Made by a program: the position numbers and the translations under genes. Below are positions 20,521 through 29,372 of a stretch of DNA of 64,000 nucleotides, piece after piece (position 1 is the first letter of the stretch; each line of letters starts with the position of its first letter). Source of the stretch: Angomonas deanei (taxonomy: Eukaryota; Euglenozoa; Kinetoplastea; Trypanosomatida; Trypanosomatidae); assembly GCA_903995115.1 (NCBI GenBank), contig LR877154.1, positions 1 through 64,000 on the forward strand. The letters run 5' to 3'. The notes beneath the pieces are model-generated. The model saw only the letters and a list, made by a program, of their open reading frames with translations. It searched no databases and was not told the DNA's origin.

Positions 20521-21555
20521 TTATGAGGATGCAATCGCGTTGACCTCAGGTTCCAGAGTTCTCAACTTTTCCTCCAACAGTTCGTACCAAGGGGAGGTGG
20601 GCGCGGTCGACCGTTTGAGGTGGGACACAATGACGGTAGGAACACTTTGGATCTGGAGAAAAGGGTGTTTACGGTAGAAAAAGGAGGGATTACCCAAGTA
20701 GGCGGGTCTTTCCACAGGTAATTCAATGTACAGCGTGTTACCAGCGCCGTACTTGTGGCGCAAACGATCCACGGCCTGATTCACAACGGGCTTCGCCTCC
20801 GCACAGGGAGGGCACCACGACTTGCCGGTCAGCGGATCCACAGATCCCATGACGAAAACAATGGCGACCAGGGGCTGGTCACCCTTGTGGGTTGTCGCAT
20901 AATGCGCCATTACCTTGTTTAGCTCGTTGTCCATCTCAAGAGGAAACCGGAAGGTAAAGACATTATTGTCGTACGCATTGGCAGTGCCGCAAACCGTCTC
21001 CCGTGGGGAGGAAATGTTTTTGAGAAATTGCTTTCGCGCCTCCGTTTCCTCGGCCTTTGGTCCTCTGGGTACGGCCAGCCACCTGGGGTTGGTTTTAAAC
21101 AGGCGGACAGTCCGGATGTTCTTCTCGGGGGTCGTGGTAAAACGGTGGTAAATGCCAGCAGGCACAACCACGGCATCCCCCGGGCCGACAAGGACGCGAA
21201 TCCACTTATCCTCCTTGCTTCGGATGTCAAAGTAGCCAGTGCCCCCAATGACAAGCCGCACCTCGTCGTCCTCGTGTAGGTGCTCCTCAAAATGCTGGCT
21301 CGCCAGAGAGTCGAACTTTTCTTCGCCGAGCACGGAGGGGTTTAGATTCACCACGTCAAAGTGCTGATAATTAATGTGCTTTAAGAATGGGGTAATGAAG
21401 GCCTCCACGTCGTCGCTGATCTCATTTGGGTCGTAACGCTTGTAAAACACATTGACTTCCGCCAATTTCTCATAACTCCCGGGGACATTCGGGGTGAGGC
21501 GGTTTTCGGCGCGCGGATCCTCCACCTTTTCCGGAATATACCAACAGTCTGACAT
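20521..21555 (-). CDS. Acireductone dioxygenase fused to TXNDC17-type thioredoxin domain
   Basis: 344 residues from ATG 21555. Residues about 5-165 are an acireductone dioxygenase (ARD/ADI1): the metal ligands are all present as His92-x-His94-x3-Glu98 and His137 (AGIYHRF), with GTGYFDIRSKEDKWIRV typical of the cupin. ARD converts acireductone to the 2-oxo acid precursor of methionine in the methionine salvage cycle. Residues about 205-340 form a thioredoxin-like domain of the TXNDC17/TRP14 (DUF953) type. It has a WCPPC redox motif at 247-251, preceded by the family's loop MGSVDPLTGKS and followed by VPTVIV. ARD is normally a stand-alone protein of about 180 residues. The junction is a simple charged linker, in frame, with no sign of error. 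Likely cytosolic; no targeting signal. Confidence 0.88.
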   Translation of the reverse strand: MSDCWYIPEKVEDPRAENRLTPNVPGSYEKLAEVNVFYKRYDPNEISDDVEAFITPFLKHINYQHFDVVNLNPSVLGEEKFDSLASQHFEEHLHEDDEVRLVIGGTGYFDIRSKEDKWIRVLVGPGDAVVVPAGIYHRFTTTPEKNIRTVRLFKTNPRWLAVPRGPKAEETEARKQFLKNISSPRETVCGTANAYDNNVFTFRFPLEMDNELNKVMAHYATTHKGDQPLVAIVFVMGSVDPLTGKSWCPPCAEAKPVVNQAVDRLRHKYGAGNTLYIELPVERPAYLGNPSFFYRKHPFLQIQSVPTVIVSHLKRSTAPTSPWYELLEEKLRTLEPEVNAIASS

Positions 21556-21787
21556 TACCTTTTTTTTTTTTTGATGTTAGAGCACGAATTTACCTAGAGA
21601 CAAAAACAGAGGGGAGAACGTAGCATAATAAGGATGTGCACTGTGGTAACAAGTATTCTTCTTCTTCAAGAGGGTCATGTTTTTTGTGATTACGGACATG
21701 GTTTTGTGGAAAATAATGAAAAAAATCATAAATCAATTTTAACCGTCCAATCTTTTATTTCATGAAAGACGCGGGAAGACAGGAAAC

Positions 21788-22108
21788 TTAGTCAAAGAGA
21801 CCGAATCCCATATCGTCGTCACCCTCCTCTTCTGGCTCCTTGGCATCAGCGGCGGGAGCAGCGGCGGCAGCAGCACCAGTGGCGGCGGCGGCAGCAGGAG
21901 CGGCACCAGAGGAGGCACCACCAACGAGCTTGGACTTGCCCTCGGCAGCGAGCTCCTCAATGTTCTTACCTTCCACTTGGGCGAACAGGGCGTCCACGCG
22001 GGCGCTGTCGACAGGGGAACCAGCAGCCTTGAGAACGGCCTCAACGTCCGCCTTGGAGGGGGTCTTTCCACCGAGGGAAACAAGAGCGTAGGCAGCAATG
22101 TATTTCAT
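21788..22108 (-). CDS. 60S acidic ribosomal protein P2
   Basis: 106 residues from ATG 22108 ([16 protein letters not shown]); the in-frame upstream Leu-rich extension is the translation of an ATT repeat and is rejected. The N-terminal helical domain is P2-like ([14 protein letters not shown]), followed by an Ala/Gly-rich hinge and the acidic tail [14 protein letters not shown]. That tail is the universal stalk C-terminus that binds elongation factors. P2 pairs with P1 on the uL10 stalk of the large subunit. The tail ends GLFD, as in other eukaryotic P proteins. Confidence 0.93.
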   Translation of the reverse strand: MKYIAAYALVSLGGKTPSKADVEAVLKAAGSPVDSARVDALFAQVEGKNIEELAAEGKSKLVGGASSGAAPAAAAATGAAAAAAPAADAKEPEEEGDDDMGFGLFD

Positions 22109-22278
22109 TTGAAAATAAACGGACTTGAACTTTAATAATAATAATAATAACAAAGACACGCGTCAAAAAGAGAGGGAAGGAGAAAGGAAGGGTGGGAGCT
22201 CTACACATGCGACAGCATAGCGACCAGTGGAAAAAAAAATAAGAATAATAACACGGACAGACACACAACGGGAAACTG

Positions 22279-25200
22279 CTAATATATGCGACGCATACAA
22301 AAGACAAACTCGACAACTTCAGCCGTTTGAAAGGGAATCTGGGGTAAGGAATGGGATGCCAAGCGCTTGTTGCAACTCGCAATATCATCCTCACAGGGGA
22401 CTTCCGCCCCCCGCTTGTCGGACTGCACACCGCCATCCACGTCTCCTGAGAGGAGCCAGGGGACTATGTATTTCGCCGTGGTATCGAGAATCATGCGCTG
22501 CAAACGTGTCTCCAGCTCGCAAAACAGCTGGACAAAATCACCGTCGCACACACCGCGGGAGCTGTCGCTCGCTGGGGCGAGTTGACATCGCGCAAAGGAG
22601 GGATTTCCGCTGGCGCCCTTTTTTCGGCCAACGACAAGTGGCGAGCGGAAAGCACTATGGGAAAAAATACGATTGGGTAGCTGCGCCTCAATGCCTTCCA
22701 AGCTCTTCTCCAATGCAAGGCAAAACGAAAACACAGTGGGCGACAGTGGCACAAGACTCCCGACACTGCCGTTGGACGTGCCGTAAACCAGACAAGGCCC
22801 GGCGACACCCCTCGTAATGGAAGAGGTTACCATTAGGCTGTCCTCGTCAGGACCTTCTGCTTCCCCCACCTTGGGCGCAAAGCTACCGCGAATGACACAA
22901 GTCACCAAGTCGCCGACGTGGAACTCTGCCGTTTCCTCTAATCTGTCTTTTGCCCGTGACCCCTGCGGCCCCCCATTGCCGCAGCAGAGGGTCGCCAAAT
23001 TGAGGGAGTCGTCGCTCACGCACAAGGTGTCGTCCGCGGCCTTCACCCCGTCGATCAGACACCGTAGTTTGGATGACCGTCGTACCACACTCGTCGTCCC
23101 CTCCAGGGGGTCAATTCCTATCAATATGGCATTAAATCGGGTGTCCAATGCAAACAAGGTCGGCCGAGGTTCGGCACTAGTAGCAAAATTAGGAAGCAAC
23201 TTTACAATTGTCATCCCTACCCGAAAGACTTCATCGGACACAAAGCCCTTTTCCCCCGGGTCGTATGTGTAGGTATGAATGCAGCCGCTCACCCCAAGCA
23301 CAATTTTCCGGCGAAGGCCAGGGACAACCGCGCAGCAGTACAACGCCCCGCTAATCGTTTGGTCGCCGACCATCTGCAGACTGGACCGATCCTTTTCCAC
23401 AAGACAGGCATACCATGAAATGCGACTGGATCGGGAATGTGGTTCATCAGGGAACGTAAACGACGTCCCCACGAGACAAACAAAATCACCAGCGTCCTCC
23501 TTGGGGGCTGCAATGTCGACTGACACGGAAGCGGCACCGTCCAATGAAAAGGGCTGGAGGAAAACACACCGTTCGTTTTCCAAGCACGAAATCCCCCTCG
23601 AAGCACTGTTCCAGAGCGATAAAGCCTCCATGTCGCTGGTGGGTAAAAAATGAAGCACATCCCTCTGCTTCATCCGGAGCGAAAATAAAACACCGCCCCA
23701 CGGCACAACCGATTGCACATGCGTCACTGTCGCACCGGTAGGACAGGAGACCATGTTGATAACCGACTTACTCTCGCAATGACCAACGTGAATCGTATTG
23801 TCTAAACCGCTGACCGCTAAGAGGGTGCCCGCCTCATCCACCTCCGCGCAGCACGACGCGTGCGACACACTAAAGCCCGTTAGCTCAAAGGTACGATCAT
23901 CGTGTGGAATGAGGACAAATGGTGTCTCACCGCAAACAATGAGGCTGCCCGAGTGATGGAGGTATTGCAACTGAACGGGCACTTTGGTCAGGTGACACCG
24001 CCGTACTTCATCCAGGCGTTGCGGATGCCGGCGCGCGGCCTCGACGACATAGCCGTCCATCGTTCCAAAAAAAAACTTTTCCCGTGTGTAGCAGACGCTA
24101 CGAATCACATACGAGAGGGAAACGGACAACAAGACGCTCTCCTTGGTCACGTGGTACACCTCGAAACGGGCGGACCAGTCCGCGTAAGCCACGGTTTCGC
24201 TGTCAAGGATGCACAGCGCCGATATGGAATGAGGTGTCTTCCATGACTTCACTACTTTCCCCTCTTGGTGTTCGTACAAGTGCAGGCACCTGCCCGATGA
24301 GGCAAACGCAAATGCGCCTCCCCGCACGGAAGCTAGCTGGAGAGGAGGGGTCTCCACGACGTGCACTCGGGTGAGAATGCCCTGGTGCACGCGCGCCTGG
24401 ACGATAAAGCTTTCGAACACCAACACCACCGCACCGTCGGGAAGCCCACCACCGGTGACAAACGGTGACTGTTCGTCCAACCCCTTCCAGTCGCAGGAGA
24501 TTTGTTCGAGCGCACCGTCGTGGATACGGAAGAAGAGGTTTTCGCCGTGGCAGACAAAAACGACCACGTTGCCGGCAGAGCAGATGCCGAGTATTTTCCG
24601 TTGGAAACGACACTTTTTGACGTCTTGGAGGCTAACGGCTGAGCGGAGTAGGCGAAGGCTACCCGACTTTCCAACGCCGGCACTCACCATGATACTATTT
24701 CCGGGTGTGTCGGTAATGCGCACCATGTCCAATACCGGGCCGCAGTTGTCCACCACCACAGTATAATTAAACTCTGAGAGCTGGACGGCGACAGTGTCGC
24801 CAAACCTGGAGGTGGCGAGGCAGCAGTCCGCATGTAAAGAAACGATGGAGTCAACAGGGCCCACCACCGACGAGGGAAGCGATTTAATATCGAGAACGTG
24901 ATCTTCTAAAAAACCCGTCTTGCCATGGTCGCTCGCACGCACGCTACAGAGAGCCCCACTCGCCAGCACGACCAGGAGGCAGGCGTCCTCTTGCAGGCAA
25001 GCCGCCACTACGTCCGCGGTGGGGACTTCTTTGGTGTAAACCACCTTCCTGGGGCCGGCAAGGAGCACCAGCGTGATCAATTGACTGCCGACAACAAAAA
25101 CGCCAAGCGGGGATGCAACGAGCATATTCGCGGTAGACTCTAGGTTCGCCTGAATCACACTTCGGTGCCGCAAGCAACTTCTCGGTCCGTCTAGCCCGGA

Positions 25201-25992
25201 CTCCAAGATGAAAAAAGGAGCCTCCTTGTTCCTTTCGTCGCCGGTCTGCCTTGTATTCAACGTGTATCCAGACAGGTGAGACTTGCCGTGGCGGTCAGCG
25301 TAGAGGACCAAGAGTCGTACTTCACTACCAGGGGTGGATTCGCAGCGAAAGGCAATGTCTCGCACTTCGAACTCCCCATAATCTAAAACACCGTTCAGCA
25401 GAAAGGAGTCCCCACCGTTGGCCCGCGACCTCAGACTGTTCATCGTGGTTGGACCGAACATTTTCGTCAGCATCTGCTCTGACCTTAGTTTTTTTTTCGC
25501 CGTAAAAAGCGAATGGCATAACGCTGGTATGACATCCAGTACTACTAGCTTGCCGTGGCAAGCTGCAAAAGCCACGTACACATCCGCTTCGCATTCTGCG
25601 GACGCACACAGGAAAACCTCTCCGGGAATGTGTTGAGTAGTAGATGGTAGAGGACTGGAAAACAGAGTAACCACGTAACTTTCCGTTATACTTTTGTCGG
25701 TGAAAAACGAAACGATGGCGACTTCTTGCTTGATGTTAAACACAAACAGAATATCCCGTGGACTATGGTATGTCTCTGGTAGGCTTATTTTTCTAATGTA
25801 CTTGACGGTGCCATTCACCGGAAAATCCCTCACGTGCTTCAGACAGTCTGAGCCGTCGTTAGCAAGGAGAAAGAGTGAAAGTGTGTTGAGGCGATTCAAG
25901 ACGACATAGACATTGTCGTCCCCTAAAAACTTACCCTTCGCCACGCCCGAGACGGTGCTCGCTGGTTTATTTGTGAACGCAATAAACGACAT
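22279..25992 (-). CDS. DDB1-like (damage-specific DNA-binding protein 1) propeller protein
   Basis: 1237 residues from ATG 25992. The N-terminus (MSFIAFTNKPASTVSGVAKG) is colinear with DDB1 starts (a tract of the form xxxKPTxVxGxxxGxF). It is followed by a region on recoverable gene-internal references (DILFVFN, VRDIAF, VRLLVLYADRHGK) that match DDB1/CPSF160 beta-propeller strands. The end has SHSAFRSP and GDFVQLFCEL, like the C-terminal helical domain of DDB1. DDB1 is the adaptor of CUL4 ubiquitin ligases in nucleotide excision repair and replication control. It is slightly longer than human DDB1 (1140). CPSF160 is the main alternative, but the N-terminal and C-terminal matches favour DDB1. 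Confidence 0.75.
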   Translation of the reverse strand: MSFIAFTNKPASTVSGVAKGKFLGDDNVYVVLNRLNTLSLFLLANDGSDCLKHVRDFPVNGTVKYIRKISLPETYHSPRDILFVFNIKQEVAIVSFFTDKSITESYVVTLFSSPLPSTTQHIPGEVFLCASAECEADVYVAFAACHGKLVVLDVIPALCHSLFTAKKKLRSEQMLTKMFGPTTMNSLRSRANGGDSFLLNGVLDYGEFEVRDIAFRCESTPGSEVRLLVLYADRHGKSHLSGYTLNTRQTGDERNKEAPFFILESGLDGPRSCLRHRSVIQANLESTANMLVASPLGVFVVGSQLITLVLLAGPRKVVYTKEVPTADVVAACLQEDACLLVVLASGALCSVRASDHGKTGFLEDHVLDIKSLPSSVVGPVDSIVSLHADCCLATSRFGDTVAVQLSEFNYTVVVDNCGPVLDMVRITDTPGNSIMVSAGVGKSGSLRLLRSAVSLQDVKKCRFQRKILGICSAGNVVVFVCHGENLFFRIHDGALEQISCDWKGLDEQSPFVTGGGLPDGAVVLVFESFIVQARVHQGILTRVHVVETPPLQLASVRGGAFAFASSGRCLHLYEHQEGKVVKSWKTPHSISALCILDSETVAYADWSARFEVYHVTKESVLLSVSLSYVIRSVCYTREKFFFGTMDGYVVEAARRHPQRLDEVRRCHLTKVPVQLQYLHHSGSLIVCGETPFVLIPHDDRTFELTGFSVSHASCCAEVDEAGTLLAVSGLDNTIHVGHCESKSVINMVSCPTGATVTHVQSVVPWGGVLFSLRMKQRDVLHFLPTSDMEALSLWNSASRGISCLENERCVFLQPFSLDGAASVSVDIAAPKEDAGDFVCLVGTSFTFPDEPHSRSSRISWYACLVEKDRSSLQMVGDQTISGALYCCAVVPGLRRKIVLGVSGCIHTYTYDPGEKGFVSDEVFRVGMTIVKLLPNFATSAEPRPTLFALDTRFNAILIGIDPLEGTTSVVRRSSKLRCLIDGVKAADDTLCVSDDSLNLATLCCGNGGPQGSRAKDRLEETAEFHVGDLVTCVIRGSFAPKVGEAEGPDEDSLMVTSSITRGVAGPCLVYGTSNGSVGSLVPLSPTVFSFCLALEKSLEGIEAQLPNRIFSHSAFRSPLVVGRKKGASGNPSFARCQLAPASDSSRGVCDGDFVQLFCELETRLQRMILDTTAKYIVPWLLSGDVDGGVQSDKRGAEVPCEDDIASCNKRLASHSLPQIPFQTAEVVEFVFCMRRIY

Positions 25993-26291
25993 TTGATGCC
26001 GCTTTTAGGGAGGTAGCAATAGCTTGTTCTAAGAATAAACAACTACGGGAGGGGAAATGAGAACTTTTTTTTTTTTTTTGGTGGTTGTTCGCCAGAGCCG
26101 GGCGGCAAGTGTTACACAGTGCATACGGTCAGTCCGCGGGCACGCAAAAAATGACCTCGCCCGTGTGAATTCGTACTCCACCACGCAAACTAACGAAAAA
26201 TAAATAACCACAAAAAGATAAGAAATATCACTCTATATTCAACAAAAAAAAAAACTGTATGGTATGTGTTTCCGCTCTCTACGGTCAATAC
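25993..26291. other. DDB1-PLK intergenic region
   Basis: About 300 bp with no gene. A-runs near 26243 and a T-run near 26066 lie on the plus strand. On the minus strand it would hold the PLK 3' UTR and the DDB1 splice region. Confidence 0.5.
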
Positions 26292-28610
26292 TTATACTTT
26301 ATATAGCTGTTCTATGTTCTCTGAGTTTTTCATTTTACGTATGACACTACCAATGCACGCCAGTAAATCGGTCGGAAGAAAGACTTTATTGCATCTCGAA
26401 ATAGAAGAGTTGTGCACAAAAAATGTCTTGCCCACGTTGAACTTTACCTCCCCGTCCGTCGTTGTGTCAAACACGGTGGCGAACACTTTAGACTGCTCCG
26501 TTTCCAGTACCATCAATGCATGGCTAGCCCCATAGTGCAAAACGTCCAACTGCCACATCTCTTGGCGTGGTACAAGACACTCTGGCATTGTTGGGGTGAG
26601 CAGAGGTACCGCGGCGCCGCGACTGCTAACGCTAATCTGGCAGGCGCCGTTGAGCAGTTTCACGGCAAACACGTGAACGTCGGCGTACATGCGATAGCCG
26701 TCCGAAACCTCTCTTCTAAATCTCTCATACGCGCATTCTTTCACGTACGAAAACTCTCTATTCATGTTGCGGGGCGAGGCGGCAAAAATGCTCTCGTTTT
26801 GAAGGCACTCCAAGGAAATGGACGATCGCATAAAAGGGTAATCGTCCGTACCTTTCAAGAGGGGCTTGAAGAAGTTGGCGATACACCACTTTTTCTTTGC
26901 CGCCGAGAAAACTTCAGGGCTGACTGTCGTTTGCGTTTCGCTGTGGTAGAAAAAGTTTTCTAAATCGCTAAAACACACCAGGCTGTCCCGAAACACACGA
27001 CTGTTATCGCACACCCGCGCGTAATAAAACAACTCGTCCTTGTGCTCGTCAAAGACGACTTTGGTGCGATCATTCAAAAAGCAGCACACCACGTCTCGCC
27101 CTTCGTCGTAGAGAGAAAATCCATAGCCATACTTACTGTAATGCACGATGGACTGAAGGAACGCGGTGGGCGGCGTCAATCTGGCGCTGCGTGCGGGACC
27201 ACTGTGATACGGCGACACACGGCGCTGATCCGACATGGGTGTGAACCCGCACGTGGCGTTAGAGATGGGGGACGTTGTGGTCATTGGACTAAGACGGGAG
27301 TGCACGTGGTCGATCGATTTGAGCCGCTTCGAGACAAAGGAACACCCCCTACTCAAAAAGGGAGACTCCCTGATCCCGTGGCAGGAAGGACGCCTCTTGG
27401 GGTCGCGCTGGAGCATGGCGGAGATTAACTCCCGGCAAGCGGGGGACACAAAATCAGGAATACTATATCGCATCTGTCGAATACACTCGTACGTGGAGTT
27501 GACATCTTTTTGTTGAAACGGGGGCGTGCCGACCGTTAGGGTGTAGAGAATAACACCCAAACTCCAAATATCCACCTCAAACCCATACCCCGTCAAAGTT
27601 TCAGAGGCGTCGAGAATTTCGGGGGCAATATAGTTGGGGGTGCCGCACAGTTTGGTGAGCCGATCCCGCTGCGGGTTGTAGTAGGTTGCAAAGCCAAAGT
27701 CACCTACCTTCACATTTCCCTCCAGGTCCAGTAAAATGTTGCCGAGTTTTAAATCCCGGTGCAGGACCGACTGGGTGTGCATATACTCCACAGCGTTGAC
27801 CAGTTGGGACATGATGACGCAAATGTCTGCCTCTGTAAATGTCCTTTTGCCTAGTATTTCAAGGAGGTTCTTCGGGGTGCACAGTTCCAGTAAAATGTAA
27901 TGGTAGTACTCATCCTTGAAGGTGCGGTAGAGACGCACAATGTTGGGGTGGTTCATCCGCGAGTGAACGTTAATCTCCGTCTTGACGCTATCTTTACTAT
28001 TATTCACCTTGATGACTTTGCACGCGTAGTGGGTGTTTGTGCGCATGTCCATCAGCTGGTGCACCTTGGCAAAACCACCTGAACCGAGCTCGCCCATGAC
28101 GCAGTATCGGTTCAGCACAGCGGTCGTCGCGGGATCCCGCTCCTCTATAATCTCGTCTCTGACGAACGCCGGTTTCAATGCCTTGACAGGCGGCATGCTC
28201 ACGACGGAGGCCGAACGCGGCAGCTGTGAAGACAGCAGTCCCGTTTCGTCCTTCACAGGCTGCGGGAAATACACAGCTGCCGATGACGGCCGAGGAAGGC
28301 CATTGGCGTAGGGGGCGAAAGAATTGGCCAACGTCTTATTCGCACTAGTCGACATCATCAGCGCCTCAGAATTTGCGTCGTAGTCAAAAATATTAACCTG
28401 CGAGCCGCGCGCCCTGCACTTTTCCAGCGGAGGCGGCGGGTTGAAACCGTGTGGATTACGCTGAAAGTTTCTCAAATCTGTATTATTGCATTGAGGTGTT
28501 CCAGGCGAACTAGGTAAGCTGGGTGACAATCCCTGATGCGGCGAATTCCCCAGCGGCGAAGTAGACTTTGCGTTCCTCCACGGCGTTTCATGACATCCTC
28601 GTGAAAGCAT
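26292..28610 (-). CDS. PLK: Polo-like kinase
   Basis: 772 residues from ATG 28610 (MLSRGCHETP); an in-frame upstream extension is Phe-rich translation of the pyrimidine tract and is rejected. An AG directly before this ATG and long T-runs upstream fit trans-splicing close to the start. A Ser/Pro-rich N-terminus of about 165 residues precedes a Ser/Thr kinase domain (about 169-425). That domain has GELGSGGFAKVH, HRDLKLGN, DFGFA and CGTPNYIAPE; the first Gly-loop Ala and the T-loop are PLK-like. Polo-box repeats follow (about 490-770, starting KYGYGFSLYDEG). In trypanosomes PLK is needed for basal body, flagellum attachment and cytokinesis rather than mitosis itself. The N-terminal extension is longer than usual. 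Confidence 0.92.
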   Translation of the reverse strand: MLSRGCHETPWRNAKSTSPLGNSPHQGLSPSLPSSPGTPQCNNTDLRNFQRNPHGFNPPPPLEKCRARGSQVNIFDYDANSEALMMSTSANKTLANSFAPYANGLPRPSSAAVYFPQPVKDETGLLSSQLPRSASVVSMPPVKALKPAFVRDEIIEERDPATTAVLNRYCVMGELGSGGFAKVHQLMDMRTNTHYACKVIKVNNSKDSVKTEINVHSRMNHPNIVRLYRTFKDEYYHYILLELCTPKNLLEILGKRTFTEADICVIMSQLVNAVEYMHTQSVLHRDLKLGNILLDLEGNVKVGDFGFATYYNPQRDRLTKLCGTPNYIAPEILDASETLTGYGFEVDIWSLGVILYTLTVGTPPFQQKDVNSTYECIRQMRYSIPDFVSPACRELISAMLQRDPKRRPSCHGIRESPFLSRGCSFVSKRLKSIDHVHSRLSPMTTTSPISNATCGFTPMSDQRRVSPYHSGPARSARLTPPTAFLQSIVHYSKYGYGFSLYDEGRDVVCCFLNDRTKVVFDEHKDELFYYARVCDNSRVFRDSLVCFSDLENFFYHSETQTTVSPEVFSAAKKKWCIANFFKPLLKGTDDYPFMRSSISLECLQNESIFAASPRNMNREFSYVKECAYERFRREVSDGYRMYADVHVFAVKLLNGACQISVSSRGAAVPLLTPTMPECLVPRQEMWQLDVLHYGASHALMVLETEQSKVFATVFDTTTDGEVKFNVGKTFFVHNSSISRCNKVFLPTDLLACIGSVIRKMKNSENIEQLYKV

Positions 28611-28856
28611 CTTCAAAAAAAGAAAAAAAAAATTACAATTAAAAAAAAAAAAAGTGACGACTGCTAAGAAATTCGCCGTGAAAGAGGGAAGGGAAAGGAG
28701 GGGAGAGTACACTGGTACACCAGCAATGTATACTTCTATTTCTGTCGCCAGAAGGCGGCGCACAATGAAACAACAGAATCGGGAAAATATTATAAAAAAA
28801 AAAAAAGATCCTATAAGTTCTACTACCCTAATGAAAACAATTCCGTCATACATGCA

Positions 28857-29102
28857 TTAATGTTGGTTGTGGGGTCCGGGAACCAACGTGAACCACGCGA
28901 AGAAAGCGCCGACGGCGCCCAGTAATACAACCTTGTCCACAATAGAGTCGCTTGGCGGGCCGCCAGCACCCTTGGTTTCGGTCATGACAGGGCCTTTGGC
29001 CGTCTTTGGTGCGGTTTTGGGGACCACCTTAGGGGCGGCGGCGGACTTATTCAGCAGAAGAGGACTTCTCTGAACGGCAAACAAGGCGGATCGGCGGAAC
29101 AT
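28857..29102 (-). CDS. Small mitochondrial-type single-span membrane protein
   Basis: 81 residues from ATG 29102. The N-terminus MFRRSALFAVQRSPLLLNKS is Arg-rich, Ser-rich and free of acids, like a kinetoplastid mitochondrial presequence. A Lys/Pro/Ala linker follows, then one hydrophobic segment (VVLLGAVGAFFAWFTLV, about 57-74) and a short HNQH end. The layout is that of small respiratory-complex or F1Fo accessory subunits, but no family is recognised. Size and gene-like spacing to PLK (246 bp) and to the next gene (270 bp) support a real gene. Confidence 0.65.
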   Translation of the reverse strand: MFRRSALFAVQRSPLLLNKSAAAPKVVPKTAPKTAKGPVMTETKGAGGPPSDSIVDKVVLLGAVGAFFAWFTLVPGPHNQH

Positions 29103-29372
29103 GTTCTAAAAAGAGAATACTATATATACATACAATAGAGAGGGAGAGAGGAGAGGAAACGGACACATCGATTGTTGGACGACGACGAGCCATCTTTTGA
29201 AGACGGCTGGAAAGGGAGGAGGAGGAAACGGAAGTCACGACGACGACAGGAACGTGAAAACCGATGCAGTATCATCTAAAAGGAAAAAAAATTTTTTTTC
29301 AAGTCATCACAATAAAAATTTGGTACACTTGTCGGAACAACAATACAATTAAAGAAAAAAAAAAAAAATGAT

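Noticed and set aside
22227-22817. 196-codon plus-strand open frame
   Set aside because: Antisense to the 3' end of the DDB1-like gene, with no family signal or splice tract.
28611-28853. Longer N-terminus of the Polo-like kinase
   Set aside because: The extension is Phe-rich and crosses homopolymer T-runs typical of the splice region; AG directly precedes the shorter ATG.
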